In this document: positions 32,430 through 43,959 of the stretch, one piece after another | Numbering within the stretch: position 1 is the first letter of the stretch | Layout: each line of letters begins with the position of its first letter | Assembly: GCA_011037195.1 (NCBI GenBank) | Contig: JAAEAF010003588.1 | Coordinates: 62,001 to 126,000 of the forward strand | Source of the DNA: Triatoma infestans | Taxonomy: Eukaryota; Arthropoda; Insecta; Hemiptera; Reduviidae | Direction of reading: 5' to 3' | Length of the DNA stretch: 64,000 nt | Made by a program: the position numbers and the translations under genes | The notes under the pieces: generated by a model | What the model was told of the DNA's origin: nothing | Databases searched by the model: none | Seen by the model: only the letters and a program-made list of their open reading frames with translations

Positions 32430-33498
32430 TCTGGTGTGAAACACTCTCCATTTCTTTTACTCCAGTTCTCAAAATTATAATTGACAAATTTTATACTTTG
32501 TATACCAAATTTAATGAAATTTGTCGAAAACTGAAAAAAATCTGGTGTGAAACACTCACACAACTTTCTCTTACTCCTGTTCTCAAAATTATAATTGACA
32601 AAGGTTATATAGTTTGTGTACCAAATATAACGAAATTCGTCGAAAACTGTTCAGTAAAAGCGCACTTCCGGCTTACAAATTTTCTTAAAACTTAGAATTT
32701 TGGCCATCTATTTATTACTAATTAATATTGTTTGGATGATAGAATTGTATAATCAACTATGATAGCAATTTAGAGAAAGCTGTAACCCCTCCTCACCCCT
32801 AAAAGTGCCTTTAAATGAATTTTCCCAGAGAAATGTTTTAAATAAAAGATATAGATCTTTGCATGTTTAGTTTATATACGAAGTTTCAAAAACATCGTCG
32901 GAGCCATTTTTGAGAACATTGCGAAAAAGTGAAAAAAATCATTTAGTAAAGTGTTAAAACAAACGCACTTCCGGTTATCCGATTTTTTTTCAAACTCGGA
33001 ATTTCAACAACATATTTAATTCTAATTAACATTATTAAAAAGGCAGAATTGCCTAATAAACTGATAGCACTTTAGATGAAAACTTAACCCCATCCCGCCC
33101 TCGGAAGTGCCCTTAAATGAATTTTCCCGGAGAAATGTTTCAAATAAAAATTGTAGCTCTTTGCATATGTAGTTGATACACCAAGTTTAATGAAAATCGC
33201 AAAAACGTAAAAAAAAAAACAACTTGTAAAGTGGTACCGGTTGAGGAATTTTGACAGATAACGTACTGTCAGATCCCATGGTGATACCTAAACGGAATAT
33301 CAAGTTTCAACTTTCTAAGGTTTTTCATCTTTGAGCTATGCTGTTCACATACACACACACACACACACCATTTGCTAAAAACCACTTTTTTGGACTCAGG
33401 GGACTTCAAAACGGATATTTCCGATGAAAACTCGATATCGAAAAGTTGACACGATTACAATACTTCTTCTTACTAAGAATAAGAGAAAGTAAAAATCA
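32430..33498 (+). repeat. DR1 dispersed repeat, full-length copy 1
   Basis: About 1.07 kb. The left end is TCTGGTGTGAAACACTC and the right end AATACTTCTTCTTACTAAGA then ATAAGAGAAAGTAA. Left subterminal ACTTTCTCTTACTCC is the complement of the GGAGTAAGAGAAAGT at DR1 right ends, best seen in copy 3. The body consists of two diverged modules about 302 bp apart; each has CACTTCCGG, AACTCGGAATTT-like, TTAAATGAATTTTCCC and AGAAATGTTT-AAATAAA blocks. A (CA)n run lies at 33346-33369. The first 111 bp are tandemly duplicated (32430-32540 and 32541-32651). No protein coding; class unknown. Confidence 0.85.
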
Positions 33499-33785
33499 CT
33501 TCAAGCTAACCAAACTAGCTAATCGAAGTGACAGTACAAACAAGAGTTTTAACAAACTTCACCGTTCTTCAATCATCACACATCATCACTCTTGGCTCGG
33601 TCACTCTATGCTTTGTATACATACTCTTTCTTATTACTAGCTATATTAAAATATAATATTGTTGACTGAGAACAATGTCAGTGTGTAAGATTATTATAAC
33701 AATAACATTTACCATTTTCTGCCACTATGACATTTTAAAAACATTTCATATTTCTGGAATTTATAAAACAAATACGATTATACTA

Positions 33786-34000
33786 TAGGGTCGAGATTAT
33801 CTCATCTTGGTATCGTACTAGGCTACCACGCAAAGGTTTCGGGTCGAGTCTAGCAGGGTAATTCTTGGATTTTCTTTTCTTAGAAACCTCCACAGTTAAC
33901 TGCCAGTGATGAACAGTGTTTCTGTAACCAGGGAACACTGCCCGGATATTAGCAGTACACTGAGAAGGCTTCGGGGGTTCAATAGATTTTTTAGGACGCC
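33786..34000 (+). mobile_element. SINE-A-related tRNA-derived SINE
   Basis: Plus-strand head: TCTTGGTATCGTACTAGG, CTACCACGCAAAGG and TTTCGGGTCGAGTCTAG, with the same ACC loop and a B-box-like GGGTCGAGTC. The body shares ACTGCCAGTGATGAACAG, AGGGAACACTGCCCGG and CAGTACACTGAGAAGGCTTC with SINE-A. It differs from the other copies in the first 40 bp and may be a subfamily. The 3' side fades after GGGGTTCAATAGATTTTTT. Confidence 0.7.
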
Positions 34001-35301
34001 GGGCATTATACACCTTGCACTCACACAGACACACATATATATATATAAATAAAAACTTAATTGTTCCATGGGTTGAGGAGCTACAGAAGAAATGGTAATT
34101 TAGTAGGGCGCCTAATGCCATATCTGCAGGGGAGTCTGGAATTCCTAACGAAATCAATTTCCATTGAAAAAAATTTATCGACTAAAAGTGATATAGCTTT
34201 GCATGTTAGAAAATGTATCAAAATTAAAAAAAAGAGCCGTTAGCGCCGGCGAAATAGTAGCGAACTACTGATACGGTCTTAACCCGGAAACTCAAGTGTT
34301 TTTCATGAAAATGGCCGCGGAAACCTAAAAGATGATAATAACAATAATGCTTCTATAAACGTTGTCTGTTTATTTTTTTTTTAAATTTCTGCTCCACTGA
34401 GTGCATATTCATTCGACAGTTCCATAAAGTTTCACAGTTATTACCACAAAAAGTAATTAGAAGTATACGCTCTAATCCGAAAACACCTCCTTCTATAAGC
34501 TTCCTATAAGTAATCCCCTTCAACCCTCGACACTACCACCACCCTTCACCCACAAACCCTTACTGCCTCACTAGACTCGGAACCGAACTGCCTGTCACCA
34601 GACTCGGTAACGCTTTCTCTCTAAAGTATATACGCCGTATATATCGAAGTGAAAGACGTGTTCCACCACAAAATGGTTTTACAGTAGCATAAGTTAAGAT
34701 CATTCATAGAGTTAGAAAAGTTTTGTTTCTACAATTTAATGTAAATAAATTGAATTTAAAACAAGTAAAATATTAATTGGCTGGAGCCCCAGCCAACTAA
34801 TATTTTGCTTGTATGATTAACAACGGCCAAACATAACTATTGTTTATATATTAAATTGAATTTAGTCTTAGAAAGGCACCATCATCATTCGGGAGGAAAA
34901 TAAGCTGAAAAATAACATTTTATCTCTCTTTACTGAAATTTTAATTTTAACTGTTCAACTTAAAATTCTTTTTATATTACTTTATTTTATTTTTTTTTAA
35001 ACAAATTTTAAATTATATATTATTTTTTTTAATAAACCCAGTTTAAGAAATTGTCAAGCCTTTCATAGAAATAAAAACTTCATTTTTTAAAAGAACATCA
35101 AAAGACTCTTTGAGACTAGCCAAGTTGAAAAATATAGTTTTTACAGTAAATTAATAAGGCGATGTTTCAAACTTTTCTTACAGTAAACAGTGTACTTTCC
35201 AGGTAAAACAGTATTTTATTGATATTACAAATTTAACTCTTGAAAAAATAATTTTTTCTATTTTTATTTTTTAGTTAACATTAAAAGCAAATACAAATAA
35301 A
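34001..35301. other. Non-coding stretch with one hairpin
   Basis: No coding similarity. A CT-rich, less AT-rich block lies at 34497-34640. A strong short hairpin at 34761-34812 is listed separately. Confidence 0.45.
34761..34812. repeat. 24-bp-stem hairpin with 4-nt loop
   Basis: ACAAGTAAAATATTAATTGG plus CTGG pairs with CCAGCCAACTAATATTTTGC plus TTGT across the loop AGCC, with two mismatches. Could be a minimal foldback element or a chance palindrome; nothing else supports a small-RNA precursor. Confidence 0.75.
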
Positions 35302-36690
35302 AAAAAACGAGTGGAAACACTCACACAACTTTCTCTTACTCATGTTCTCAAAATTATAATAACAAAGGTTATAGTTTGTGTACCAAAAAAATAAACGAAA
35401 TTCGTAGAAAACTGAAAAAAAACTGTTCAGTAAAAGCGCACTAATTTTCTTAAAACTTGGAATTTTGGCTATCTATTTATTTCTAATTATTTTTGTTTGG
35501 ATGAGAGAATTGTATAATCAACTATGATACCACTTTAGAGGAAGCTGTAACCCCACCCCTCCCCTAAATGTGCCCTTAAATGAATTTTCCCAGAGAAATG
35601 TTTTAAATAAAAGATGTAGATCATTGCAAGTAGTTTATATACGAAGTTTCAAGTAAATCGTCGGAGCCATTTTTGAGAAAATCGCGAAAAAGAGAAAAAA
35701 AATCATTTAGTACAAAAGTGTTAAAACAAACACACTTCCGGTCATACGATTTTTAATCAAACTCGGAATTTCAACAACATATTTAATTCTAATTAACATT
35801 ATTTAGATGACAGAATTATCTTGTCTAATAAACTGAAATAGCAGGTTAAGATGAAAACCTAACCCCACCTCTCCCCCAGAAGTTCCCTTAAATGAATTTT
35901 CTCGGAGAAATGTTTCAAATAAAAGTTGTAGCTGTTAATTATGTGTAGTTGATATAACAAGTTTGTAGAAAATCGTTGGAGTCATTTTTGAGAAAATCGC
36001 AAAAACGTAAAAAAAAAAAAAAAAAAAAAAAAAANNNNNNNNNNNNNNNNNNNNNNNNNNNNNNNNNNNNNNNNNNNNNNNNNNNNNNNNNNNNNNNNNN
36101 NNNNNNNNNNNNNNNNNNNNNNNNNNNNNNNNNNNNNNNNNNNNNNNNNNNNNNNNNNNNNNNNNNNNNNNNNNNNNNNNNNNNNNNNNNNNNNNNNNNN
36201 NNNNNNNNNNNNNNNNNNNNNNNNNNNNNNNNNNNNNNNNNNNNNNNNNNNNNNNNNNNNNNNNNNNNNNNNNNNNNNNNNNNNNNNNNNNNNNNNNNNN
36301 NNNNNNNNNNNNNNNNNNNNNNNNNNNNNNNNNNNNNNNNNNNNNNNNNNNNNNNNNNNNNNNNNNNNNNNNNNNNNNNNNNNNNNNNNNNNNNNNNNNN
36401 NNNNNNNNNNNNNNNNNNNNNNNNNNNNNNNNNNNNNNNNNNNNNNNNNNNNNNNNNNNNNNNNNNNNNNNNNNNNNNNNNNNNNNNNNNNNNNNNNNNN
36501 NNNNNNNNNNNNNNNNNNNNNNNNNNNNNNNNNNNNNNNNNNNNNNNNNNNNNNNNNNNNNNNNNNNNNNNNNNNNNNNNNNNNNNNNNNNNNNNNNNNN
36601 NNNNNNNNNNNNNNNNNNNNNNNNNNNNNNNNNNNACACGATTACAATACTTCCTCTTACTAGGAGGAGTAACAGAAAGTAAAAATAATA
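35302..36690 (+). repeat. DR1 dispersed repeat, full-length copy 2 containing the assembly gap
   Basis: The left end (GAGTGGAAACACTCACACAA, CTTTCTCTTACTCATG), both central modules (TTAAATGAATTTTCCCAGAG at about 35576; TTAAATGAATTTTCTCGGAG at about 35888) and, after the gap, the right end ACACGATTACAATACTTCC, TCTTACTAGGAGGAGTAACA are all present in DR1 order. The spacing of modules is about 312 bp. The gap therefore falls entirely within this repeat. Confidence 0.85.
36035..36635. other. Assembly gap (601 N)
   Basis: The run of N follows a poly(A) tract of at least 25 bases and is followed by DR1 sequence. The open frames that cross it are artefacts of N translation. Confidence 1.
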
Positions 36691-39530
36691 TTTAATTTGT
36701 CTCTGTTCCTTATATGGGAAGAGGCAAACTTGCCAGCTGGGAGAAGTGACCTTAATTTGTTGATTATGGCATACATAACAAATTGTCAAATATATGATTC
36801 ACATTTATAACTGACACACTATTTTAATTCTAAGGTTATTCTTATATTATATAGCCGAACATATTTATTACTAAACTATTGTGGAAGTAAAATATGAAAA
36901 AAATTATGGGGGAAAAAATAAAAGGTTTAATTTATTTAAAAAAAAAAAATAACATGATATTTATATCTTCTCTACTAAGACGTATTTTCAGGTAAAGGAA
37001 ACAGATAAAGGAAGGTAAACAGATAACACTTATCTTGCTCTAAAGTATTGTTTAGAGGTTGGTTTACTTACAAAATAGAGTCACAATCTAAATAGAAACG
37101 CTAGATTCTATATTTTATGTTTATAGACAAAGAGAGAGATCTAGCTAGTTAGTCTATGATCAAGATATCTATAATTTATGAGAAATGTGGTGTCTCTCTT
37201 TTATTGTCGATTCCCTATATTTGAAAACATAAAGCAATAAAAGCTTAGAAAATGGAACAACAAAAAAACCGGATGTGAAATACACATTTCTTTTACTGTG
37301 TTCCTATTGACAAACTTCCAAATTTTGAAATTATCAACATTGAGGAGTTAGCATAATGTAAATTAAAGAAAAACCGTTTCATGCCGTTTTCAAGATTCTA
37401 TTGAAATTAGATTATAAGGCGCGTTCTCACGAGTCAACTTTAGTTGCCCGATTATAGTTGATCAGCAAAAGTTGAATGCGACTTGAATCAGTTTTGGTTC
37501 ATACGTTTCAACTGAAATCGATCAAACCGTTTCAATAACAACACAGAGCACTCTATGAGTTGAAAGCAAACTGAGAGGCCAATTGGGCGATTCGGAGGTT
37601 CACACTTGTCAATACTTGAAAGATAAAGTATTTTATGACGCAACTGAAAGATGCGTCATACTTGAACGGTAAAGTCTGACTCGGTCAAACTTTTGTTGAT
37701 CCACTAAAAAGTTGATCAACTTTATTGAAAGAAAAGATATTCACTAGGTTTTTCATTATCAACACAGTAATAATAATTGAAATATGTAAACATATTTATG
37801 ATTATTAATTGCCCGTTAATGGAAATACATACAACTAGTTCGTTTGAAATAGATCTGAGAAACCAATCAAACAATGCAAGTTGCGACTTTATTCAGCAGT
37901 TTGGGATCAAAAACAATTATAAATAATTATTACGGGATTTTGATATTAAGTAAAGAAATAAGTAAAATAGAAAAAAAATTATTCATATATCTACAAAAGA
38001 TAATTAAATGAATCACCGAAAAGAAAATAAACAATCTTGAAAGTGATTCAAATTAGACGGAATAGATTAATGAGAAGAAGTACCTTTTGTCTTATATTAC
38101 TTAAAAGGGAAAATTAATTAATTCCTGTTTTATAACATTGATCGCACGGTTATCAGTTTGTATAGTACGTCATTCTAAACTTAAAAAGAACAGAGATATC
38201 CCTTTCTTCTTTAGTTATTTTTAGTAAAAGACACGTGGCATGCCCTCAAGGTCATTGAAGTTTTATATATATATATACTTCTAATTTCTAATGTGTTTGA
38301 GTGGCGGCATTCAGCAGGTTTTCTGTTGCATTGTTGAATTGTTGTCTTGTGTCATCCTACTTATTGATTACACTTAACCAACTGTGATTATTATTAATTA
38401 ATTTTTTTTAACCATTCGTTTTACTAAAGGGTCGGATGTTCTTAACACTAATATATAAACCAATCCATCCCACAACTTTTTTTCGCTATATCGTACTTCA
38501 CAAAATCCCAATTACACACAACAACACAAGCATAAAACACCCACACATAAACAACGCATAAAACAAGTGCACAATATGAATAAGGAAGGATGTTCGTCCA
38601 TTTTGTTTGTTTTTAATTAAATAGCGCCCTGGAAATTGTATTTAAAGCAGCAGCAAACAGTATAAAGCTTTCATATAAGAGACAAGGACAATACTCTTTC
38701 CTATATTCTTCTCTCTCTCTCGCTCCTTACCCCTTCCAAACATAGAGAAACCCCAAGCTCTGTATTAAATCAATTTTCCAAAAGTATACAGCAGAAGGGT
38801 CAAAAACTGTAGCCTTACTAATTATTCAACACATAATAATATTTACAATTCTCTAATTGTGTTTTACATAATTTATTTGGGAGTTTACCAACGGTAGAAA
38901 TAATGTATACATTCGCCTGAGCACATAATATGAAATAAAAAAGTAAAAATAAAATAAAACCGAGTAAAACAAATTCATTATTTATTCAACAAAGTAAACA
39001 TTCTGACAAAATGGATAATTAGTTTTATTATTAATGAATAATGTTCAGAATCGGTTAGAGTTAAAAATTAAAACGTAATATTTTATAGAGATTATGATAG
39101 AGATGTTTTGCTGCAAAATTTGTAACATTATGGCTGATATTAGTTGAAGATAAAATTTCTCCTGCATCTGTACATTTGCAATAATATAGGACGCCATTTT
39201 TTTTATTTTAGCCTATAGAATGTTATAAGTTAAACAGATGGGACGCTCCCAGATTCCAATAGTTCACAATCGTTCAAGCGCAAAAGATGAAGTCTTTTGA
39301 GCCCAAGGTGATAATATTATGAGGACTTAGTTAAATCGTTGTTTAAAACTTGTTCCCAGCCAGGCCAAGGAAGCCACTCTAAGGAGCATTAAAGATTAGG
39401 AAAAAATCTTCCTCCAAAATGGCTCTTCCAGATATTACACACTTTTCTTAGTTTTGTGGAGGTCTACATCTAGTTATATTGGCGATTTCCTTATCTATGT
39501 AACTACATTATGCAAAATGATGGAATGCTA
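36691..39530. other. Long AT-rich non-coding stretch
   Basis: No gene recognised. About 37420-37745 has repeated GTTGATCAACTTT / AAAGTTGA blocks in both orientations (for example TATAGTTGATCAGCAAAAGT and AAAGTTGATCAACTTT) and starts near TTATAAGGCGCGTTCTCACG. It may be a decayed MITE, but ends were not resolved. About 37264-37300 (CCGGATGTGAAATACACATT) recalls the DR1 left end. Confidence 0.4.
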
Positions 39531-39539
39531 GATGGATCA

Positions 39540-39556
39540 AATACGCCAGCTCCGAT

Positions 39557-39587
<31 letters not shown>

Positions 39588-40140
39588 CTTTTGGCATCAT
39601 GCCATTGTATCCTAAAATATCTTTCAGTTCCAACCCTACCAGGCAGTCCCGCGAGATTGATGCCCTACCAAATGCATGAAACCTGGTACCAGCGAAACGG
39701 GGACACTGACATAAATAGTGATACACCATTTCCCTAACTCCATGATCACAGTTCTGACAAATGGGACTAGACGTCCTCCCCATATTCTGCAAAAGACTAG
39801 ACACCCATGTGTGTCCAGTCATTACACCCACCAAGATCCTCAGTCCTATCCTACCAAGGGGCAAGGAGGTAGTCCCCGCTTAGTCCCTTCGATAAATCTT
39901 TTAGCCTGGAGGCACCCCTACATGTCCTCCCAGCATTTCTCCAAAACTCTCGTCTCCCAAAGTCTAATCTGACTATCGCAGAACCTCTTAGTGAAAGCAA
40001 AGGCTGGTTAGAGACCACAAAAAAGGTAAGGAGGATCCCTCCCTAGCCAGCTGATCCGCCCTCTCATTGCCCTCTATTCCCACATGACCGAGTACCCAGT
40101 AGAGCTGCATTTTTCCCCTCCGAGCTAAGTATTAAGCCTT
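39540..40140 (-). pseudogene. I-like non-LTR retrotransposon 3' end: RNase H, zinc knuckle, (TAA)n tail
   Basis: Minus-strand translation, N to C: QLYWVLGHVGIEGNERADQL and AREGSSLPF (end of RNase H, from about 40115), then after frameshifts an open segment with RIGLRILVGVMTGHTWVSS, SPICQNCDHGVREMVYHYLC, QCPRFAGTRFHAFGR (Cys-x2-Cys...His-x4-Cys zinc knuckle) and LELKDILGYN. The frame ends in Asn repeats, the translation of the (TAA)n tail (plus-strand ATT run 39559-39587). Same clade and tail type as 3130-3646 but a different family by sequence. 5'-truncated, frameshifted; dead. Confidence 0.78.
39559..39587. repeat. (ATT)n microsatellite, 3' tail of the I-like element
   Basis: Perfect ATT/TAA repeat located exactly at the 3' side of the minus-strand LINE remnant. 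Confidence 0.85.
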
Positions 40141-41679
40141 CTCCTACATTCTCCCATCAATTTCAAACTCCAATTTAAATGTATGAGATAAATATTATTG
40201 AATGGTAGCGAAAGAAAAAATGTAGTTGATGACTGGCATTTCTGAGCCAATCATTCAAGTCTCCTGCATTTCCTAAGTTCTCAGTTTATTGGTAACAATG
40301 CAAAATGATGTATTTTTTCGCACTTCTATTTAATGAAATTTATAATTTTATCAGTAATTTTTTATTTTATTTTATTTTTAACCATTTCATTATACTGAAC
40401 GATACTCCATTATACTGTTACATAAATATTAAGGACAATCTAAATTTCTTAAAAATCCCAAAATTTTAGAAAATTTTATAATTTTGTTTGAGTTACAATA
40501 AAAGAAAGTTCTTCAATTATTAAGGTTATGGCTTTGTCACTCACATTGAACTAATGGTTTTTGGGATATAGTACTTATCCATTAGCTGACTGTGTTCGGG
40601 CAAATAATTAGTGCATCTTGTTGTGAATACAGATTGCAAATGGAATCTTGGTTAATGAGCAAAAGAGAGTATGTGAACTGTTTGGCGAAGGGAATTAGAC
40701 TAGAAGAATTTAACATATTAAACATGAGCTTTCTTAGTCGCAAGTTTCAAATAATTAAGAAATTAAACAGAAAAACGTTTGGAAGTCGTAGTTTATACGA
40801 CTAAGAGACAAATTACTAATTAATGTTCACTAATGTCTGTTAAAAAAAACAATTCCAACAATTTATGTCGTACATGGTACGATGCTAAGTAGTTTTTTTT
40901 TTTACTACAGTTGTAGTGTATAACAGACTATTTATAATGCATGTTAAGATTAATATCCCATTACTGGAATTATTGAGAGCTATCTATTTCTGTATTGTGA
41001 GAACCATAGATCTAAAATGACTATAATCAAAATTCGATTAGTGATGGTGGTAGTACTACATATTATATGGACATTCGTGTTACCTGTATATTTCATCTTG
41101 AAGATTAAATGTTTTTTATCCAAATATACAAATCATTATATTATATTTATGTTTGTTTAACATTATTTTGTCTTTTATTTTTCAAATTATTCAGTAAATA
41201 TGTAAATGAACATTTTTAATGCAAATTAGTATACAGAGTTGGTATATGTGTGTAAGTGTGTCAGGGATTATAACCGCCATACGACTAGGTTGGTGGCTAA
41301 AATGTAGTACTAGTTAAAAGACGGCCAACCTAAACCATCTGTGCCCTTAAGCCATTTCCGGTCATTAATTCGCTTATATACCATAAAGTCTTCTTCACAC
41401 TGACTTCTATTAAAACCCTTTACTGGTTTAATCAATAATATTTTGGGAAGAATTCCATAGAACAAGGTACATAACATAATACTATGTTAGATATAATGAA
41501 GTAGTAAGTATCAGTTGATATCAGTAACTAAAATGGAGGGGGATTTTGATTACCAGTTTCTTTTATTAATTGATATTTTAATTAAATTCAATCAGGATGA
41601 AAATTATTTTTTGAAGAAGCTTTTGGTAATTCTAGCCTGCATTTAATGTACTTTATAGATGAATATAATTTATAAGTAA
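40141..41679. other. AT-rich non-coding stretch
   Basis: No coding similarity. A somewhat less AT-rich patch at 41255-41420 (CAGGGATTATAACCGCCATA and following) is unrecognised. Confidence 0.45.
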
Positions 41680-41885
41680 AGTAAAGTAATGCCTATTTTT
41701 TCAGGCGGGCTTAACCTTCAACTAACTACCAAATTAGGTGTCGTGGACGGGGGCGGATGCACCTACTTTACTGTTAACATTTTTCATACCAATATAAAAT
41801 TTAGCAGTTATACGCGGTACTCGAACTGGGGTCCTCTCACTTACAAGTCCATGCTCATAACCACTACACCAACACTCGCCCGTCA
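41680..41885 (-). mobile_element. tRNA-derived SINE (SINE-B), minus-strand copy
   Basis: Complement of 23394-23598. On the minus strand it has CGAGTGTTGGTGTAGTGG, TTATGAGCATGGACTTGTAA, the B-box-like CAGTTCGAGTACC (one change from the other copy), AACAGTAAAGTAGG, and a 3' end of TTACTTTACTTTACTT. No clean target duplication was identified. Not a functional tRNA gene. Confidence 0.87.
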
Positions 41886-42335
41886 ATATACTTATAATTA
41901 TTAATTATATATTTATTTGCACTCATATATACAATCTGTTGGCAAAGGAGTTACAACATTATAATAAATAAAAAAATATATGAAAACCAAAACCAAGAAA
42001 CAAATCTAATCTAATATAAAACAATAAACATAATGAATCATAAAGTAAGAAAATGATAATTAAAACTGAAAAAATTCGCATAGAAGAATATCTTAAATAA
42101 AACATCTTATCTACACATTGTTATCAATGAAGTTAAGACATATAATAAAATATAGCAAAATAAAATTATCATTAAACAAGTTAAATTATTCTTAATAAAT
42201 TAATAGAAAACTGTGATGAAAGAAATTAAACAAAACAAAAAGTAAATAAAATAAAATTCTCTAAATAAGAAATTACAAAATAATACTTATGCAGTTATGA
42301 TAGAAACAGACAGTTGAGTAATAATTCACTTATTT
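41886..42335. other. AT-rich non-coding stretch
   Basis: A/T-only blocks of high density with no recognised structure. Confidence 0.45.
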
Positions 42336-42339
42336 TTTT

Positions 42340-42600
42340 ATTTTAAGAGAGTTTACAACAAATAAGAATATATCTGTCAGTATGGTTGTGGAATTAACGG
42401 TCCACTACTTGCTCTAAAAATTCAAGTGTGGAATAATTAGAGACATGATTGGTATGTTTATCTATAAATTTGGGTCTAACCGTATTCAAAGCGGGACATT
42501 CAAATAGAAAATGACAGAGGTCGTCAAGGCCAACACCACATGAACCACAAAGTTCATCTGGAGAAAATTGTAATCTCTGACCATTAACTATGATTCTAGG
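42340..42600 (-). pseudogene. Non-LTR retrotransposon C-terminal zinc-knuckle fragment
   Basis: Minus-strand translation PRIIVNGQRLQFSPDELCGS, CGVGLDDLCHFLFECPALN, TVRPKFIDK has the Cys-x2-Cys...His-x4-Cys pattern and the following ECPALN residues of LINE C-termini. It runs about 60 residues before decay. No tail or 5' coding sequence was found. A DR1 copy starts immediately beyond its 5' side at about 42605. Confidence 0.66.
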
Positions 42601-42604
42601 GTAT

Positions 42605-43928
42605 TAATATACTTATAATGAAGTGGTCCTTTACGGGAAAAAATCAATTTTCCCAACAAAATGTTTCGAATAAATACGATATAGCTCTATATGTCTAGCT
42701 GATATTCCAAGTTAGTTTAAAGAAAATCGTTAGAGCCGTTTTCAGGAAAATTGCCAGAAACGGAAAAATCCATTTCCACCGCGACCCCCTAAGGGTCTAT
42801 TGTGGCATCCTAAAATTTGGAATCCCTTCTCCGGGGTCCTATCCTTTATCTGAACTTTGGAGTCCGGAGAGGCTCCTAGGTTTAGGTTATAAGCACCTCT
42901 AATCAGAGTACCCTCTCGATTCCTGTCTGCTTTATTTTGATAGATAACTTCCTATTTGACCCCATAGTGATAACCAAACAGAATGTCAAGTTTGAATTTT
43001 CTAAGATTTTTTTCATTTTTGCAAACATACAAACATACATATACAGATAATTTCTAAAAATCCACTTTTTCGGACTCAGGAGACCTCAACACGTACATTT
43101 CCGGTGAAAATAATATAGAAAATTCATCACGATCGTGTGATGTGATGGCAAGAAGAAAGAAGATATAGTTTTTAAATAATAAATAAATCTAAAAATTATA
43201 ACTAGTGGTTCCAGCCAGCCGCTATCTGCAGGTCAAGAACCGCGGCAAAACCCTTTCAAACAGGGGTCAATACACAGTCAAAAGAACCGCCGCCGGCAAA
43301 ACCCTTTTATACAAGGGTCAATGTACACCTGGCCTGTATTTCCTTCATACAAGGGTCAATGTACACTCAAGAGGCCATCTGGCCACCATCTGTTAACAAG
43401 CGTCGCCACCCCGGCCACCGACCTCCCCTAAGGTCAATATACTAGGAGAGATGTCTTAGTGTGGCACGTACTTACACATCAGCCGATGTGTGAGTGAAGC
43501 AAATATAAACGTCACCCCATTGGAGGAGGGGATTAGTTACAAATCAATCGTACACGAGTTATACATCAGTATTCTACCAGTTCACAACCAGTACGAGATC
43601 GGTTAATCATCAGTCATCGTTCACGTCAGTTCGAGTTATCAAGCAGTTAAGTTCACACTCGCGAGCGCGTCCCTATTCAAGTTTTTAAACACTATTTCTT
43701 TAATATTTATTAATCATTTCATAATTACTTATATTCATTTACAATTGTGCATCTTAGTTTATCTATTTCAAAACACTTTAAATTATTTGTTAAAATATAG
43801 TTTATTTTCATAAATCAGTAGTACGTATTTCGAATAACTTACTCATCACTTCAACTCCCGATACCAAGACATCTGATTCCAATGCAATCGCAATACTTGC
43901 TCTAACACAATAACAGAAAAATACTATT
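42605..43928 (+). repeat. DR1 dispersed repeat, diverged copy split by a solo LTR
   Basis: The first part (42605-43135) has AATTTTCCCAACAAAATGTT, AAATCGTTAGAGCCGTTTTC, TTTTTCGGACTCAGGAGACC and AATATAGAAAATTCATCACG. After the LTR the end continues CAATACTTGCTCT (43891 on), matching the AATACTTCCTCTTACT of intact copies. It also contains a short GC-richer insert at 42780-42930 (CCCCCTAAGGGTC, GGAGTCCGGAGAGGC) not seen in full-length copies. Confidence 0.72.
43136..43886 (+). mobile_element. Solo LTR, 751 bp (family shared with 16033-16666)
   Basis: Begins TGTGATGTGATGGCAAG and ends CTGATTCCAATGCA, with ATCG duplicated at 43132-43135 and 43887-43890 and DR1 sequence continuous across the site. 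Shared with the LTR at 16033: TATAACTAGTGG, AGATGTCTTAGTGTG, ATATAAACGTCACCCCATTGG (here TATAAA at 43504-43509), GCGTCCCTATTCAAG, TTGTGCATCTTAGTTTATC and CAAGACATCT. It is longer because of a repeated AAGGGTCAATGTACAC-type block near its left end (43250-43375). Confidence 0.92.
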
Positions 43929-43959
43929 TAGCTAGTCATTCTCGTAAGTTGAAGTCTAT

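Noticed and set aside
32029..32487. 152-codon minus-strand open frame, hydrophobic
   Set aside because: Low-complexity Phe/Tyr/Ile composition from AT-rich DNA, overlaps the DR1 left end, no motif or context.
35935..36789. Open frames of 239 and 284 codons across 36 kb
   Set aside because: They consist mostly of untranslatable N from the assembly gap.
37420..37745. PIF/Harbinger-type MITE
   Set aside because: Complementary AAAGTTGATC blocks exist but terminal inverted repeats and a 3-bp duplication could not be located.
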